Of a stretch of 64,000 bases of DNA, positions 1 to 10,090 are shown in pieces. The position numbers and the translations under genes are program-made. The notes under the pieces were generated by a model. It ran no database searches and was not told the DNA's origin. It saw nothing but the letters and a program-made list of their open reading frames with translations. The stretch's first letter is position 1. The number at the start of each line of letters is the position of its first letter. Origin of the DNA: Platerodrilus igneus (lineage: Eukaryota; Arthropoda; Insecta; Coleoptera; Lycidae); the NCBI GenBank assembly GCA_036346225.1, contig JARFIW010001324.1:310001-374000 (forward strand), given 5' to 3'.

Positions 1-1028
1 AAAGATTGTGATCTTGTTTGCAAAGCGGACATTTGTCGACATTAGGCTTCGTCTGGACTAACATGGAAACGGTGGAGCGAGACTTAGACAGGTTGCTGGA
101 ATGAACTTTGTTTAAATCGGTTTTATGATTTACCGACAAATTCGATAAAGATTTGCAAGTTTTTTCCAGATAAGCAATTAACTCTTTATAAGATGGGATA
201 GAGGTAGGATCTTGATGCAATTCAAAATTACGGGCAGTGTGTACATTAAGGTGATTTAAGATCATTTGCACAACAATAAAATCCCATCGCTCTATAGGCA
301 AATCAAATTTGTTAATGGCTTGTAATTATCGGTAAAGGCATCCACTAATTTTTGCAAACCCGTGAGGTAATCAGAATTTAATTTGGGAAATTTATCAATA
401 TTATTCCATAGAGCTGAGGTAATGTGAAGAATATTACGATATTTTTCGCGAAGTTCATTGTAGGCAAGAAGGTAATTGGGTTCAGTAAGGTCAAAGTTCT
501 TAATGGTTAAGAGTGCCGGTCCTTTTAGTATTGAGTGAAGATACGAAAATTTATCCACGTCCGACAGATCGTTATTAAGATGAACTAAGCTATCAAAGCG
601 GTCAATGAAGCTTTCAAACAAACAACCTTTCCCATCAAACGTAGGGAGGGCCAGCGGTGGAAGTGAAACTTTCGATTTCAAAGTATCTAGCGGCGCGGAC
701 ACATTAGCCGGAGACGACGACGATTGGCTTGGAAACAGCGTGAAATCGAGCGCTTTTATTTGAAAGAATTGGTTATCGAAGCGTTTACGAATAGCGTATT
801 TTGTTTGAAACTGTTCATCGGTGTCATCTGCAGAAGAAATTACACCTACTATAAATTTATGGTGAACAAAGAAAATTTCTCGTACGGTTTCGAGGATTGG
901 TACTTTGCGCGAAATAAATCATAAGAGGTTGATTCAACTGCAGATTTTTGCGCGATTTCAAACATTTCATTCAGCGAGTTAATCGCAATACTCCGAAGAA
1001 AACAGCTACGTTTTAATTTTTCTGCCAT
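1..1028 (-). pseudogene. BEL/Pao retrotransposon gag, 5' part, broken
   Basis: The structural polyprotein of a BEL/Pao LTR retrotransposon reads leftwards and leaves the window. The ATG at 1028-1026 opens a reading frame (MAEKLKRS...). The frame is lost near 900 and again near 310, so at least two small indels break it. The middle (702-292) contains the LPTFDGKG and F-x-D-R-F motifs typical of the DUF1759 gag domain of BEL/Pao elements. The segment from about 315 to 100 continues that domain in another frame (LP-I-x-R-W-D). At the left edge C-P-L-C-x4-H (about 8-31) is the start of the CCHC zinc knuckle. Protease and RT would lie outside. BEL/Pao gag is confident from motifs; the element is not functional as read. 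Confidence 0.85.
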
Positions 1029-1640
1029 AATTTAAATTAAGTAAATACCAAAAAAAACAGACGAAATGAAACCGAAATGTCGATGATTAAATTAAAGGCA
1101 AACGTGGAGATAACAAAATATGTCAAAATGCTGGTACCGAGCACGATAACAAAGAAGGCTCGTAAACAACTTGCAAAGCTTTGATAAGCGGTATGAATAA
1201 TTGTATGAATTTGTTGTACATTGACATCCGGCAAAAAATGATCAATGTGATTTTTTTGCGGTAATTTCGATAGCTCTGTAGTAAAGAAAAGTGAATATGT
1301 ATACGAAAGTAAATGATAATTAACAGAAAACATATCATTAATGATTTTAACTAGAACAAACAATTACTTCAAACACTTACCTCTGTCTATAGAGCGAAGC
1401 AAAACACAATTATCTAAAGCGGTCGTTCAGAACGAGATGCGATAGTAGGGTAAAATCAAGAAAACCAGCACCACATTTCCACCAGCATCCACATTTCCAC
1501 ACACATCTGGACCAAATTTACATGTAAATTCGCACTATAAAGTCTTATTTTAGATGAATCTCCTCCTGACTCCCTTGCTCTCCGCCTTGCTCGAACACCC
1601 CCAACCATTTTCTTACGTCACACCCCATTCTTTCCACCCG
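1029..1640 (-). other. Leader or LTR region upstream of BEL/Pao gag
   Basis: No supported gene. Lying 5' of gag on the minus strand, it should hold the element's leader and possibly part of its 5' LTR. A good minus-strand splice-donor-like GTAAGT follows GACAGAG near 1380. I could not place LTR ends or a primer-binding site with confidence. Short repeats of CATTTCCAC lie around 1474-1500. Confidence 0.3.
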
Positions 1641-2571
1641 CGAGATAAATCTTTTCCACATTCCACCACGAGATAAACCTATCTTGTTTGGTATCAATTA
1701 ATATTAGAATTTTCTTAGCTACCCGAATCTCTAGGAATTTTTTAGATTGCACCATCCCCAAGGGAGCTACCCTAATTTTAAGATTTCTTACCTGTAGCGA
1801 CTTTTGAGCGTTCTTATAAATTTTTTTAGTCATGCGATACATCTTGTTAGTCTTAAATTTTATGTAGAATCCGAATCTGCAAACAGATTTGAAATCGGAC
1901 CACGCCCTGCAAAGTTATACCCTTTAAAGTCCTGATCTTCTAATTTTGCTATTTGCTCTATAAGCAAACCTAACAAATAGTTTTCTTCGTCTAGCCATTG
2001 CATCTTTCGAGATAAACCTATCTTGTTTGGTATTAATCAATATTAAATTTTCTCAGCTACCCAAATCTCTAGGAATTTTTAGATTGCACCATCCCCAAGG
2101 AGCTACCCTAATTTTAAGATTTCTTACCTGTAGCGACTTTTGAGCGTTCTTATAAATTTTTTATACATGCAATACATCTTGTTAGTCTAGAATTTTACGC
2201 ACATCCGAATCTGTAAACAGATTTGAAATCGGACCACGCCCTGCAAAGTTACACATATACCCTCTGCGAGATAAATCTTTCTCCACATTTCCACCCACGA
2301 GATAAACCTACCTTGTTTGGTATCAATTAACATTAGAATTTTCTCAGCTACCCAAATCTCTTTAAATTTTTCAGATAGCTCCATCCCCAGAGAGCTACCC
2401 CATTTAAGATTTTTTTTTGCTGGTAGCGATTTCTGACGGTTCTTATAAATTTTTATACATGCAATACATCTTGTTAGTCTAGAATTTTATGTAGAATCCG
2501 AATCTGTAAACAGATTTAAAACAGGACCACCCTTACCATTTTACACACCCTCTAAATTATAACTTTCCTGC
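1641..2571. repeat. Three tandem copies of a 260-300 bp unit with a conserved palindrome
   Basis: Three related units are adjacent: about 1641-1926, 2010-2267 and 2268-2571. Each has the same ordered blocks: GAGATAAACCTA, a GAATCTCT/AAATCTCT block, CACCATCCCCA, GCTACCC, TTTTAAGATTT, GCGACTTTTGA, ATACATCTTGTTAGTCT and, near the end, the inverted repeat AATCTGTAAACAGATT followed by GGACCAC. The palindrome is at 1874-1889 (one base changed), 2208-2223 and 2501-2516. A fourth, internally deleted copy is at about 5390-5495. Minus-strand translations of units 1 and 2 share a K-I-L-x-L-I-D-T-K-Q motif, so the unit may once have been coding, but all frames are broken. I do not recognise the family. 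Confidence 0.75.
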
Positions 2572-2704
2572 GGCTCATATCTAAAGAAAATCTAAAAACC
2601 ATTCTTAAAACTTTTTATTACAGACAATTTTACTAATACAGTTTAAATTTTGTAAACCACATTTCTAAATACATATTCACAATTTTTATTTTCAACCTAG
2701 AACT

Positions 2705-3265
2705 TCTCATATCGGCTCATACTTATTAATATTTATTTCTAAATAGAGCACTTTTCCAAAGACCAACCGGACCCACATGTTTCAAATTCCTCTGATTTTG
2801 TTCTTATGGTTTCGCTTAAGACCTCGTACATATTTTCCAGATTACTAGAAGACGTTATAACCACATTTTTGTGTTAAAGTTTCACATCGGTAGTCTCTTC
2901 CCCATTTTGGTGTAAACGCCGTAGAGTTCGCATAGACTTTTATGCTGTATGTTGTATTCTTTTTCATTTAATTAATCGAATAAATCGCTCTTTCTGCTTC
3001 CAAAGAAACTCGGGCACTCCATCGTCGACACTGGCGTTCTTTATGCGATAGCTAGCCATACGGTTGTTAAACGCTGTGCTAACCATTTCTACACCATCGT
3101 CGCTAGTAGCGGTAACTGATGCATTTTATGTCTGTTGCTCCTTAAGTGTGCGGCATATGTATTCTTTTCCATTTCGAAATCGCATACTTTACACATAATT
3201 CGTGGTTGTTTCGTACAAGGTCCTTTAACAGCTGGCGGAGCTGAACGTTTACGGCTTAATGACAT
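2705..3265 (-). pseudogene. C2H2 finger plus conserved N-terminal region of a virus-type DNA polymerase B ORF (fragment)
   Basis: ATG at 3265-3263 opens 58 codons (to a stop at 3089) that include a C2H2 zinc finger: C-x2-C at about 3182-3193 and H-x5-H at about 3128-3148. In a second frame the sequence continues with F-N-N-R-M-A-S-Y-R and F-x-R-L-I near 3060-2970, and in a further one S-G-W-S-L (about 2760-2771) and N-I-N-K-Y-E (2716-2733). From memory, the order finger, N-R-x-A-x-Y-R, S-G-W-x-L, N-I-N-K-Y-x-P is that of the N-terminal region of insect-genome ORFs carrying a viral/organellar type B DNA polymerase. The polymerase domain itself is not seen; the sequence below 2700 loses similarity. 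At least two frameshifts and a stop are present. Identification is by motif only. Confidence 0.5.
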
Positions 3266-4074
3266 ACCGTGCTGTTTTCCTTGTGTCGCTGTAAGCTATT
3301 CTCGTAAAAGCGATACCGCAAGTCCCACAGTTTAAGTACTTTGCTGCGGACGGCTTAACCCTGGGCGATGTTACACACGACATTTGTTCTGGTGCCGTTT
3401 GAGAGCATTTTTCCAGGTATAGGAAGCACCGCAAGGTTGCACTTATAAACGTTTGCAGGTACCATTTTGGTACAAAACAAAATCCGCACTATAAGACTTG
3501 ACTTGTAAGCGAACTAACTTATAACTAAAAGCTTACTCGAGCGTACCTGCTTTATGCTACCCTATAGAATGCAAACCGAAGGTTTCGAAGACACCGAACG
3601 AAGTTGAGGATTCAGCGGGGAACTAAATGACGTCATAATCCTTGCTGCTCGTCCAATACATTTAGCGCTAATGCATGCACCTGGTTCGCTTCGTCGATGG
3701 TGCGAATGCCGTTAGTAGAAACACCGGAAAACGTCTTCCATGTTATACGGATCGCGTGCATATTAAAAATCCAAAGGGTGGTAGCACACGCACACAAATT
3801 GTGTGCAAGTCGTGCTGTAGAAGATGCAATGCTACTATAACCAAAACACTTTAAACCATTACTAAGAAAATACCAACTTGTTGTCTACAGGATACTTACA
3901 ACAATTTAATTTTAAATAACTTCTACGTCATATTTTAGGAAATGGGGGCTTGAATATTTTCCAAATGAATCACCAAGCGAAAGTATATGCTTAACGGTAT
4001 TAGAATTACCCATTAATTTCCATTTTACGACCGTGGTTAATTATAGATTAAAATTTAATTTGTGCACGTTCGAG
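3266..4074. other. Non-coding stretch upstream of the polymerase-like fragment
   Basis: No coding signal that I can support. Short open frames on both strands lack recognisable motifs. On the minus strand this is the 5' flank of the polymerase-like ORF. GC content is higher than in the rest of the window around 3600-3800. Confidence 0.3.
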
Positions 4075-4290
4075 CTTCTCGTAAACTAACATATTTTAAG
4101 CAACAATGCGCTGTATAATACATGCATACCCTTCGCCGCGCTACTGCTATTCTTGTAATTGCTAGAAAAGTCACTCTCCTTTTTACTGTTAGGAGCGATG
4201 CAAAGCACCATTTTTATACTTTCTATAGCACATCGCACTTTTTCGTCTGATAATTAAATTTTGCTTCTGTGAGCTTTTACACTTTCGCAT
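4075..4290. repeat. Direct repeat, copy 1 of 2 (about 215 bp)
   Basis: It matches 4535-4755 over its length. Shared blocks include CGTAAACTAACATATTTT, TGTATAATACATGCATACCC, GCGCTACTGCTATTCTTGTA, AGCACATCGC and CACTTTTGC/CACTTTCGC. There is no open frame across it. It belongs to the set of duplicated non-coding modules between 1.6 and 6 kb. Confidence 0.8.
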
Positions 4291-4324
4291 AGCGGTCGGC
4301 CGCACGTATTGATTTCTAGAACCG

Positions 4325-4400
4325 GTAAGTACTCGATATCCTCCAAATAGAAATTAGATGCTCGATGTCTGTCAACTTCCAATTCCCTCGTAAAGGTAGA
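4325..4400. repeat. Dispersed module also found at 5865-5932
   Basis: AAGTACTC, CAAATA(G/A)AAATT(A/G)GATGCT and TTCCCTCGT occur here in the same order and spacing as at 5865-5932. Non-coding. Together with the other repeats it suggests this block contains several copies of one kind of intergenic region. Confidence 0.6.
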
Positions 4401-4534
4401 AAAACTCGGTCAATCATCCATTAAACTTCAACCCGCTACCGTTCTGATAATTTACAAACATTTTCAAACGACAATGGGCTGAGAATTTTTAAACCTCCGA
4501 GGATCTTTAAGTCGTGATCAATTACACATCCGAG

Positions 4535-4755
4535 CTACGCGTAAACTAACATATTTTGCAGCAACTGTATAATACATGCATACCCTTCTCTGCGCTACTG
4601 CTATTCTTGTAGTTGCTTGGAAAAGTCAGTCGCCCTTTTACTGCTAGGGTCGCTAAAAGCACCATTCCATACTTTCTTTATAAGTGTAGCACATCGCGCA
4701 CTTTTTGTCGGTTAATTAAATTTTGTTTATGTAGGCTTTACACTTTTGCTTATTT
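4535..4755. repeat. Direct repeat, copy 2 of 2
   Basis: Second copy of the 4075-4290 unit, with scattered substitutions and small indels. It carries TATAAGTGTAGCACATCGCG, which is slightly longer than the matching stretch of copy 1. Confidence 0.8.
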
Positions 4756-5094
4756 AAACATCTAATACGATCAATTAACCACTTTCGATTATTCTAACAG
4801 GAACCACCATACATTCCGCCACACCGTTCTTTTGAATTCCTATGGGTTTCCGCACTAACACCGACGTATCTTTCTTACCATTTGTTAAACAAAACTACCG
4901 GCATCGCCATTGTGGACGTAAACAGATGTTTGTGGATGTGTACGAGTATGTAACCATATACATTAACCAGTCTAAGCTATTTTATTTAGTCCAAAACTAC
5001 TATTTTCTAAACCACAATTAATAATCGCCTTTATAGGTTTAACATTTCTACCATTACCCAATGACTGGTGCTACGTACATGGAAACTTTAATTT

Positions 5095-5205
5095 CTTATT
5101 GGAAATTCTTATTCTCCCACCACTGCGCGTAGTTGCATGCCTACCCCTTTTGGAGGTATATGCTCGTTATAGGTTGTAAGACCCTCGGTTTTACTTAACT
5201 ACAAT
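5095..5205 (-). pseudogene. Decayed partial copy of the 198-codon ORF at 6141-6737
   Basis: On the minus strand this stretch corresponds to the part of the 6141-6737 ORF with the K-P-R-V-L-Q-P-I-T motif. The blocks GTTATAGGTTGTAAGACCC, CGTAGTTGCAT and TTCTCCCAC are shared in order with 6535-6635. A stop codon and shifts break the frame here. It shows that the ORF had at least one tandem paralog on the same strand. Confidence 0.7.
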
Positions 5206-5389
5206 TCGTGAGACCCCTTTAATCTTTTAATCGTATCTTTCTCGCCTACAATACAGTAGGACTTAACATTACTACCAACAAATTCTAATACTGGACACCC
5301 ATTAAATACGTCTTTAATTTTCCTACAACTTTTTGTTCACAAGTGTTATATTGTATTTATTATACTCGAGGGTAGTCACTCTTTTAAGA

Positions 5390-5495
5390 TAAATATATTT
5401 GTGTCAACTAATATTAAATTTTCTAGGGACCCCAAATCTGTAAACAGATTTTAAATAGGACCACCCATACAAAGTTATGCGTTTTAAAGACTAAT
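5390..5495. repeat. Partial fourth copy of the palindrome-bearing unit
   Basis: It contains the start block (AGATAAATATATTT, TCAACTAATATTAAATTTTCT) joined directly to the AAATCTGTAAACAGATTT palindrome (5434-5451), GGACCACCC and CAAAGTTATGC. The middle of the unit, as seen at 1641-2571, is missing. Confidence 0.7.
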
Positions 5496-5933
5496 TTTGC
5501 TCATCTTTATTTAACACCATCTTAGAACCCTTTTTCGCTACCCAAGACATATGCTTTAACCAACCATTTCCTAGAAATCTAAAACCGCAGTGTCCCGCAA
5601 ATACCACGTGGAGATAACACGTATACTCTGTCAACCAGGATAGAAGCCGGAAGGATTTGGAAGGTGGGAGAAGAACTTAAAAATTATGGAATCTTAAAAC
5701 TAATATATACAAATCTAAACAACTATCTTATATCTTTACACCCCCATGCGTAGATTGTTGTACTATTAGGGTGACGTAACCTTTTGTCATCTTCCCTCGA
5801 TAAACTAATTTTATTAATAAGCTGCGTATGCAAATCGTATTCTTTTACTCCGGATACATACGCAGACAAGTACTCATCATCAAATAAAAATTGGATGCTT
5901 GGTGACTGTTAACATCCGCTTCCCTCGTGTACG
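5496..5933. other. Non-coding stretch with one module copy
   Basis: No gene supported. The end (5865-5932) is the second copy of the 4325-4400 module. Confidence 0.3.
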
Positions 5934-6045
5934 CCCAGACGCATCCCAGCCCATGAGCACCCCTGCGCATGCACACCTGCCCATGCGCGCCCATGCGCGT
6001 AGCACCTGCCCATGCGCGCTGCCCATGCGCACCCTCTCTGTGCGA
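5934..6045. repeat. GC-rich CCCATGCGC minisatellite-like tract
   Basis: Irregular repeats of GCCCATGCGC / GCGCATGC, far richer in GC than its surroundings. Both strands are open for about 60 codons, but the predicted peptides are simply the translated repeat, so I do not call a gene. Confidence 0.6.
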
Positions 6046-6113
6046 CTGCTATTTCGTGGTAACGTCACAGCCTTTTATAAATAAAGAACAATGTTATATA
6101 CTATTATAAAATG

Positions 6114-6119
6114 TTTATT
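6114..6119 (-). terminator. Poly(A) signal AATAAA downstream of the 198-codon ORF
   Basis: AATAAA on the minus strand lies about 22 bases beyond the stop of the 6141-6737 ORF. The spacing is right for a short eukaryotic 3' UTR and supports that ORF as a transcribed unit. Confidence 0.5.
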
Positions 6120-6140
6120 CTGACATTATACATAACAAAT

Positions 6141-6737
6141 TTAAAAATCAACTAATACCAAGCATGGATCATTTAAACTTAATTTTAATACAAAGTTATA
6201 CACAGAAGACAGTCCTTTCTTTATGTTTGTTTGGGTGGCTTTAATTTTATCTAATTTTATTCGCAGCTTAAAATTTAAATCGATACCCAAGTCCTCTATC
6301 TCCTTTTCTAACCAATAGTTTGATACATAGAGACCGTCTAGGTTTTCGAATTGTAAAATGTACCGAAGTTTGCCTCTATATTTAAAGTCTTTGATTCCGC
6401 CGACAACCAGATCCATTCCTTCGTGTAATTCTTCCAGCTTGTGACAATCTTTTAATCGCAGCTTTCCCACTATATCCTGCATACGTATCTTGTTAGCTTG
6501 ATCGACTTCTTCTTGTCGGTATTGGAGGAAATCCTTTTCTCCCACACACCGTTGCGTAGTTGCATATCCACCACTTTTGGGATATATGGTTGTTATAGGT
6601 TGTAAGACCCTCGGTTTTAAATGATCCGAAAGGTTCTTTACTGGCAAATATACAATGTTTAGCGGAACCCCTTTGCGTGTGGTGTACGCAAAGATTACGA
6701 AACCCGCATTCCTTAGTTCGTCTTTGTTATCTGCCAT
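6141..6737 (-). CDS. Unrecognised intact 198-aa protein of the virus-like block
   Basis: Complete ORF from ATG at 6737 to a stop at 6141. It is the longest uninterrupted non-retroelement ORF in the window. The start is the first ATG in the frame and is preceded by AT-rich sequence. The protein begins MADNKDELRN, is lysine-rich and has no signal peptide or membrane segment. A decayed copy of its K-P-R-V-L-Q-P-I-T region lies at 5095-5205. AATAAA follows the stop. It lies downstream of, and on the same strand as, the broken replication-initiator-like gene (6811-8200). I do not recognise the family. Its intactness beside heavily broken neighbours could mean recent activity, selection or chance. 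Confidence 0.6.
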   Translation of the reverse strand: MADNKDELRNAGFVIFAYTTRKGVPLNIVYLPVKNLSDHLKPRVLQPITTIYPKSGGYATTQRCVGEKDFLQYRQEEVDQANKIRMQDIVGKLRLKDCHKLEELHEGMDLVVGGIKDFKYRGKLRYILQFENLDGLYVSNYWLEKEIEDLGIDLNFKLRIKLDKIKATQTNIKKGLSSVYNFVLKLSLNDPCLVLVDF

Positions 6738-6810
6738 TTTGATAAATACGTTTTAGAATAACCTTTTAAAAAGTATACGGATTTAGTACCATCCTTTTCT
6801 GCAAGAACGT

Positions 6811-8200
6811 CTACATAACTAAAGAGTCTTTCTTACTAACCGCAAATGCATACAGCTTGTACAACCCGGATGTATCTAAGTCAGTCCATCGACACATAAA
6901 ATAATCTTTTAATTCTTCCTCATTTTCTCTAATAAGATGTTCTTTGTCTAACACATCTTTGTATTGTTCGTATTGTCGCAGTGTTTTCCATGTAGTCCAA
7001 TTTTCGCCTTTTGCATCCATTTCCTCTAATTCCAGTTGTCTTTTCCTTCCACTTACAGCGTATGGCATACATAATGGGGCAATTTCCTTTAACGTAAACG
7101 GATAGAGTTTACTACCAATATTTGCGCGTTGTCGTACAACCTCTGGGACGAATGTTAGGCGTATCTATCAATCCCAATTCCGAAATGACTATTTCTTTTG
7201 GAATTGTAGAATATGAGTGTTGCAGATTGTGTAAAATATGTACTACCTGCTTTAATGTAGCACTTGTGTAAGATTTTATTTTATCTTGGCTGTCTTCTCC
7301 TCTACTATCTCCAAATAATTTACGGGTAAATAGTTAAAACTAAAAGCCAGCACATACTTTATCAATGTTTTCCTTTCTTTTGGATTTTCGGACAACTTAA
7401 TTTGCAAACCCGTCAATTTCTTTGTATTGCCATTCCCCCAATACACGTACTGTAGCAGGTTATTATTCGCTAAACAGCAGCTATTTTGTAGCTTGTCCGA
7501 TAGCCTACTCCACATTTTGGCAAGTGGTACCGAGTACATTGGCGCCTTTAGGAAGTATAACACTATCTTCCAATAAGGTTAAACAGTCTTTTAAGGGTGT
7601 ATACACTCGTTCCGCACTGACATAGCTTCCAATTGCACAGTTGTATATTCTCGCTTCCAATCGCGTAATACCATGTTCTTTGACCAAAGTAGACGCAAAT
7701 GTTTCCCTTAAACGTACATCTGGACAACGTAAAAATCTAGTATATGATTGCCAAGTTGTTTATTAACACCAGGACTTGTTATCTGACACACAAATTTGTT
7801 GTATATCTTAATTCTTGCATTGGTTGTTAGCCATGTTAAACAATCAATCCCTGCAGTTTTATCGTTGTCAACTATAATATTACACTTTTCTTCGTATTCC
7901 CTTATAGCAAAAGTTATGCTTTGTAGTTAAATAATTACACATCTCCATCTTGCTAAATATGCCCGCAAAATCTTGGGTTACATCCATGTCAAAAGATAGA
8001 AATAATCTTTTCGACTTCGTCTAATATATCTGGTAGTTCCTCCAATAAAGTTTCCAACTTAACATCTGCTAGTTCCACTTTGTATGGAACACATATAGGA
8101 TTTTGGAATTTTTATTAATGCATTCGAGGTCTTCTTTTCCGATAATTTCTTTTACTCTCTGGCCCATCTTGTTAGTGCTTTCCAGAGAAAACGGAAGCTT
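6811..8200 (-). pseudogene. Replication-initiator-like gene, broken by frameshifts
   Basis: A run of minus-strand open segments in the order 8200-7690, 7687-7505, 7563-7276 and 7130-6811 appears to be one ancestral gene of about 450 codons, interrupted by small indels and a stop near 7275. Motifs in order are D-V-T-Q-D-F (7961-7984), G-I-D-C-L-T-W (7831-7851), K-I-Y-N-K-F (about 7789-7809) and R-L-E-A-R-I-Y (about 7644-7663). The K-x-Y-x-K followed by R-L-E pattern resembles gene II/X-type phage and plasmid rolling-circle initiators. That is an inference from motif layout, not an established match. The C-terminal part (7068-6811) is charged, ends in a stop and has no known motif. Inactive as read. 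Confidence 0.45.
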
Positions 8201-8216
8201 AGCTTTAACACCATGC

Positions 8217-8477
8217 CTAGCGAAACAAATCAGTTGAACTTTCTTCGTAGATAGCTGTTAAATGCACCACAAATTTCTTTTTTAGGATAAACATCCTTTT
8301 GTTTGCAGATGCTTGTTCGGTGTCAGAAAGGTCGCAAATTTTAACCAACATTATATTGTCACAAAATGGTTCTGTAATTGGTGTGTGTAGTCCACCAGTC
8401 AGCATCTGTTCGCCTTCGACATAACAAATATTACCAATATCTTTTACCAGATTATTGTTGCACATATTTTCTGTCAA
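8217..8477 (-). pseudogene. Unrecognised 86-codon fragment upstream of the initiator-like gene
   Basis: Open from 8477 to 8217 on the same strand as the initiator-like gene and 20-30 bases upstream of it. It contains many acidic residues near a D-L-S-D-T-E-Q motif, followed by a K-K-K-F segment. It may be the N-terminal part of the same gene in another frame, or a separate small gene. No known family recognised. Confidence 0.35.
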
Positions 8478-8569
8478 CAGCCATAATCCAAATCGCTCAT
8501 TTGCGGTTTCACTTTATTCCCAAAAGTTGAGAAACGTTAATCATCTTGGAGACGCTCATGTTTACCGTT

Positions 8570-8877
8570 CTAGCTACTATCGAATACTAAATTGAATACG
8601 AAAAATTGTTCTCTTACGTATTCTACAGAGTGAGGACGTATATTGCCGAAGATAGTCGAATATGTTGTTATCCAACCTAAGCCGACAGGGATGCGCATCG
8701 AAAGGAGATAATCTCTACAAATCGAAAGTTGATAAAGCAATTGCATTGATAATTCAACACATTTTGTACTAATCCTCCAATTGACCAATAAACTTGTAAT
8801 TGGGATGAACATATACCGATTGACCACTTATTTGATCAGTGCGTTGAATAATAACTGGGATGCCCTGTTTGTAAATG
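8570..8877 (-). pseudogene. Unrecognised fragment at the 5' end of the virus-like block
   Basis: Open from 8827 to 8570. An overlapping frame upstream reads Q-S-V-Y-V-H-P-N-Y-K-F-I-G, and a short ORF starting M-S-V-S-K-M-I-N-V-S-Q-L-L-G lies just downstream near 8557. The latter faintly recalls KilA-N/Bro-type domains of DNA viruses. The similarity is too weak to assign. Confidence 0.3.
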
Positions 8878-9080
8878 ATCCATAAATTACCCCATTGCTT
8901 CCTTGTTTTAAGTTTGTATTTTCGTTAATAAACACTATTTGAATTGAATTATTATTACTGTATTGTTGTTGTTAATGAGTTTTCCATTAAAAACAAGTGT
9001 GGACCTAGGTTAGATAAAGGAAAATTTAATAGGTTGGGCGCGCCGGCGCTGGCAACCTTCATAACGGCCTAAATCTTGTG
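8878..9080. other. AT-rich flank of the virus-like block
   Basis: No gene seen. It contains TTGTTGTTGTT-like repeats, and TTGGGCGCGCCGGCGC near 9035, a local GC peak at the border with the skewed region that follows. Confidence 0.3.
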
Positions 9081-10090
9081 AATTTAAAATATAACAATTT
9101 GAAATTGGTCTGAGGTAGCGGTTATGGGTGCATTGTGGTAAATGAGATTGGTGTTACTGTGTGATGGGTCGCTACATTTCGTGCGTGGATTGGTGCAGTC
9201 GGTCCACGTGGTAACGTCGGTGGTGAGCATGACGTTGGGTGACGAAAAGCGGCTGTGTGGTGTGTGATGTCGGGCAGCGACGGTGACCCATGTGGCTTTG
9301 TGGTTGCGACCTCTGACCCGGCTGGCTGCAAAATGTTTATCTAAGGGGTGCTGCGGTTCGGGTTACCGTTGTTCCCGCGTAAACTGCCGTTTTCTGGGCA
9401 ACGAAAAAGGGTATCGGGTCAAAATAACGTTCGAGTGGGATGGTTGATTGGAACTGAATGAACTCGAATGTTCTTTTGATGGATACATTGCGGATGGAGG
9501 AGATGGTGTAACGCTTTGCAAAGGAAATGAGAAGTGTGTGGTTGACGGCGATAAACTGGGGATTGTTTACGTTGGCTTGGCAATGCAGGGTGTTGGTGAT
9601 GAACTGGCAACGGCAATCTGTGGTTTTAGGTTGTCGTTGAAGGCATTGCGTCTGCTGATCAGCTGACGTTGGCGCTGTATAGCTAGTGGGCGGGCTGAGG
9701 CTGTTTGCTGATGAAGATGAATTTATCTAAATGGCCCTGCGGTAATGTGGGTGAAATCTGTGTTTGTGCCTGCGTGTAGTGGGTGACGAAAGGGTGGAAA
9801 ATGTCGTGGTGATGAATGTGTTCCGTGTTGGAAGGGGACAGCAGATAAATAAAATCTTAATCTTGATGGTGGTATTTACGAATCTGCACAATTCAAAAAT
9901 GTTCGGGGAGATAATGGACGTCGCCAGGTGTGCGCGTGGTGGCTGTTACGTTAAATGCCTTGTGCCTGGGGGAAGGGAAAATTGGAAATGGATGAAGGAA
10001 CATGGAGCTGCGACAATCCGGGTTGAACAAATCTTATTGAAAATGAGGAAGGGAATGTGTGGGAACCCATCCGGGGGCTTGCATTGCTGA
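9081..10090. other. G/T-skewed transitional sequence
   Basis: Base composition changes abruptly: G and T greatly exceed C and A on the + strand. Repeated GTGGT and GTGTG words are frequent and stops are scarce, so several meaningless open frames arise. No domain recognised. G runs lengthen towards 10090, where the homopolymer-rich segment begins. Confidence 0.5.

Noticed and set aside
5880..6084. Overlapping sense and antisense ORFs of about 61 codons
   Set aside because: Both are translations of the CCCATGCGC repeat tract; no independent coding evidence.
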